From contig NW_018343982.1 of NCBI RefSeq assembly GCF_002099425.1, forward strand, positions 9,459,501 to 9,523,500: a stretch of 64,000 nt of DNA, read 5' to 3'. Source of the stretch: Phascolarctos cinereus (lineage: Eukaryota; Chordata; Mammalia; Diprotodontia; Phascolarctidae). Positions 63,266 to 64,000 of the stretch are shown one piece after another. Each line of letters begins with the position of its first letter. Position 1 is the first letter of the stretch. The position numbers were made by a program, and so were the translations under genes. The notes beneath the pieces are model-generated. The model did not search any database, was not told where the DNA came from, and saw only the letters and a list, made by a program, of their open reading frames with translations.

Positions 63266-63498
63266 CTGAGGGGACTCACTTTAATCTGAGTTCTCTGGCT
63301 CCAAATGCATGTTCTTTCCATTACAACTTTAGATTGTGAGCTCCCCCAGAGCTGGGACTGTCTTTTGCCTTTTTTTTTTTTGTCGTTGCTTTTTCTTGAT
63401 TGACTGAAGCCATGCTGGGTAATCCTTCCCTCCCCTCCCACTCATCCCTTCTCCTCCTCCCTTCCCCTCCTATATTTACCCCCACCCCCATGACTAGA

Positions 63499-63745
63499 AC
63501 TGTCTTTGTTTCAGTCATGTCACACTCTTTCTGACCCCATTTGGGGTTTTCTTGGCAAAGATCCTGGAGTGGTTTGCCATTTTCTTCTCCAGCTCATTTT
63601 AAAGATGAGGAACTGGGGCCAAACAAGTCAAGTGACTTACCCGGGATCACACAGCTAGTAAGTGTCTGAGGCTGGATTTGAACTTGGAGATGTATCTTCC
63701 TGATTCCAAGCCCTGTGCTCTATCCACTGTGCCACTTAGCTGCCC
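63499..63745 (-). mobile_element. Near full-length tRNA-derived SINE
   Basis: 'tgtttcagtcatgtcacact', 'catttggggttttcttggca', 'tcacacagctagtaagtgtc' and 'gtgccacttagctgcccc'. Target copies 'ccatgactaga' (63488-63498) and 'ccatgattaga' (63746-63756) agree at 10 of 11 bases. Confidence 0.9.
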
Positions 63746-63756
63746 CCATGATTAGA

Positions 63757-64000
63757 GTATTTCTCTTTAAAATAAAAAAAGGAAAGAGAATAATCTCTCC
63801 ACTTCTTGGGATACAGAAGCTTTCAGCTGTGATTTGTGTGGTCCATAATTTAGCCCCAGGCATCTAAGGCTCCCCCCTCCCCCATTGTGTCTCTTGGCAG
63901 GGTTGTCCAAATGAAGCCTAGCGTACATCTTGACTTTTATGCTCGAGTGGACCATTTTGGGGATGGGTGGGGGTGAAGGGTGGTCTTTGTCTGACCCAGA
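63757..64000. other. No recognisable feature
   Basis: Ordinary sequence to the window edge; no repeat or gene identified. Confidence 0.4.

Overview
The window looks like marsupial nuclear DNA from an intergenic region or a very large intron. I find no host protein-coding gene, no intact RNA gene and no CRISPR, operon or other prokaryotic architecture. The assignment to marsupials rests on many copies of tRNA-derived SINEs with the head 'ggcagctaggtggc...' and the 3' part '...ggagaaggaaatggcaaa...', together with RTE-tailed SINEs ending in (ACA)n, a marsupial-type LINE-1, and abundant MIR, L2 and L3/CR1 relics. I cannot name the species. The SINE copies with the '...aacactt...ttagctgtgtgaccctgggcaagtcactta...A-tail' layout resemble those I associate with Australian marsupials, but this is inference.

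Layout. 0-10 kb: MIR, L2 and L3/CR1 relics, an RTE-type SINE (3.66-3.93 kb), a (TTCC)n tract, and two hAT-type foldback MITEs with perfect 8-bp target duplications (7257-7376 and 8712-8902). 10.2-12.0 kb: a fossil class II (betaretrovirus-like) endogenous retrovirus copy on the minus strand. Its two ends match the predicted cap site and poly(A) site rather than LTR ends. 12-33 kb: mostly old MIR, L2 and L3 pieces, two SINEs with clear target duplications, and a hAT relic at 27.8 kb. 33.2-33.4 kb: a 7SL RNA pseudogene. 35.5-37.7 kb: a third copy of the hAT MITE and a Tigger/pogo-like transposon that carries a younger SINE with a perfect 17-bp target duplication. 38-48 kb: L2 3' ends, L1 3' fragments, a SINE inserted into a (CTATAT)n microsatellite, a G-rich tract and polypyrimidine tracts. 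48-55 kb: nested SINEs, L3 and an old L1 ORF2 fragment. 55.85-58.8 kb: a minus-strand LINE-1 with a 5' UTR built of about 356-bp repeats, a nearly complete ORF1, and an ORF2 that is almost wholly deleted. 60.7-61.4 kb: a probable processed pseudogene of an unidentified lysine-rich protein. 61.5-64 kb: simple repeats and SINEs.

The elements do not form a pathway. The record they give is one of layered insertions: old MIR, L2 and L3 were hit by DNA transposons and younger tRNA-type SINEs, and LINE machinery also copied host RNAs (7SL and a probable mRNA) and apparently a retroviral RNA. Three related copies of an unclassified repeat (1.44, 5.28 and 39.9 kb) are not explained by any family I recognise. 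Boundaries are read by eye and are approximate unless a target duplication is quoted.
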